From Plantago elongata (lineage: Eukaryota; Streptophyta; Magnoliopsida; Lamiales; Plantaginaceae): a DNA stretch of 20,098 nucleotides. The stretch is taken from positions 1 through 20,098 of the forward strand of contig JAYMSP010003356.1 of assembly GCA_036897095.1 (NCBI GenBank), in the 5' to 3' direction. Shown piece after piece: positions 19,062 through 20,098 of the stretch (positions within the stretch are counted from its first letter, which is position 1; each line of letters starts with the position of its first letter). The notes beneath the pieces are model-generated. The model was not told where the DNA came from. It saw only the letters and a program-made list of their open reading frames with translations, and searched no databases. The position numbers were made by a program, and so were the translations under genes.

Positions 19062-20098
19062 GAAATACAATCATAGAAAATATATTTTTTATATTCTAGA
19101 ACTGAAAATTCGGATAACTATAGAAGAATCACATAATATTGTAATAGATTTATCAAATAATTAATAATAAAATTATTTCAAAATTGATTAATTGATGAAT
19201 CAATAAATTATTCAAGTAATTATAGTTATATGAATATTCCAACACTACGGAGATTAAACTACCTGAAAGGGTAGCTTTTCAGGAGAACAAAAGTCTTCTA
19301 CTTCATTATTAAAGAAATTAACAACCATAAGAAATGAGTGTGCATCTAGACACACATCCATCACTGCATCAATGCACAATGTAGAACTTCTCATATCACG
19401 TAACTTCAACTATATATTCCCACACACATCGCCTACTCGAACACTTCACAACGACAAGCGTACAATGCATCATGTCTCCAAGCTATCATTCTACCCCTTA
19501 TCTCAACCCATAAATCGATATAGCCACACACCCCTGGGGTTTCTTGCATGTGATTTGATATCAAGAATTTTCGTCACTTATAGCACTCGTTGCCCTCCAT
19601 AATGAATCTTCATATGTGTTACACTTAGCACATCTGCTCTCTTATATGAGATGTAACGTGTAAACTCAAACTATGTTGAGCAACGTGAGTAACTAGCAAT
19701 ATATATTTGATGCACAAGATTGGAAAATGTAACCACACATGCATCACCCAAACCAGTTACAATAATTATCATGCAACTTAGTTTAATTTGAAATAATATT
19801 TCAATTAGTGGATTGTATTAGCATATGTTACAAAACATATGATAGCGTAGAAGTCAACTTGGTTATCGATGCACGCCAAACATCAAACATAATCTTATTT
19901 TGTCCTAAAAAAAGTTAGGCTTCTTGAGTCACACCTGGATTAATTGACGAATTGATGTAATAATGCTCGAGTTATGCAGTAATGAGTGAGGTCGCCTAAT
20001 ATGAATCTATTGAACAAAAACATGTAAAATTAGGTTTCATATGCTGATTTAAGGTGATTTGGGGGTTTAGTTCGAGAAGATAATAAGTATAATAAATT
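18600..20098. other. AT-rich intergenic DNA, no gene recognised
   Basis: Contains the (TG)n tract at 19026-19060 and a small 7-bp inverted repeat at 19262-19268/19277-19283. Open frames here are short, without recognisable domains, and several consist largely of the TG repeat. Confidence 0.5.
19026..19060 (+). repeat. (TG)n microsatellite with alternating purine-pyrimidine flank
   Basis: About 17.5 perfect TG dinucleotides, preceded at 18989-19014 by CACGCGCGCGC and CACACGCACA. Alternating purine-pyrimidine DNA of this kind can adopt Z-DNA. Confidence 0.95.

Noticed and set aside
18867..19164. Open frames on both strands across the (TG)n tract
   Set aside because: Their length comes from the dinucleotide repeat (His-Thr or Cys-Val runs), not from a protein-coding gene.

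Overview
This window is nuclear DNA from a flowering plant, most likely a dicot. The evidence is a seven-exon gene with GT-AG introns for a plant-specific TPR/thioredoxin-like (TTL) protein, plant-type Ty3/gypsy and short LTR retroelements, a tRNA-derived SINE, and AT-rich intergenic DNA full of microsatellites. Only one gene looks intact; most of the rest is transposon-derived.

Layout. (1) About 195-6092, minus strand: a decayed Ty3/gypsy element read right to left. It has a 5' LTR (5425-6092), a primer-binding site matching tRNA-Asp (5403-5418), gag, protease, reverse transcriptase and a second, plant Tat-type RNase H. It carries many stops and frameshifts, and coding stops beside an (AAT)n/(ATT)n microsatellite, so no integrase is visible. 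(2) 6905-8504, plus strand: a complete 1.6-kb non-autonomous LTR element. It has 361/362-bp LTRs, an initiator-Met primer-binding site, a polypurine tract and a perfect 5-bp target duplication. Its interior is a piece of a plant GH5 cellulase-like gene in place of gag-pol. (3) 9635-13980, minus strand: the TTL gene, 916 codons. Its long N-terminal extension is built from two coding minisatellites and is followed by TPR blocks and a redox-dead thioredoxin-like domain. (4) 14.3-20.1 kb: no gene seen. It holds a diverged tandem array (15.0-15.67 kb) with an extra copy near 18.1-18.4 kb, a SINE with a 21-bp target duplication (16002-16212), a probable 3' non-coding remnant of another gypsy element (about 16.2-17.7 kb), and a (TG)n tract.

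The strongest candidate for something undescribed is the 6905-8504 element. It has every structural hallmark of an LTR retrotransposon insertion, but its cargo is a host glycosyl-hydrolase fragment fused in frame with flanking element sequence, broken only by one TAG. It looks like a gene-transducing mini-retrotransposon. Family names and functions below come from recognising protein motifs by eye; no database search was run.
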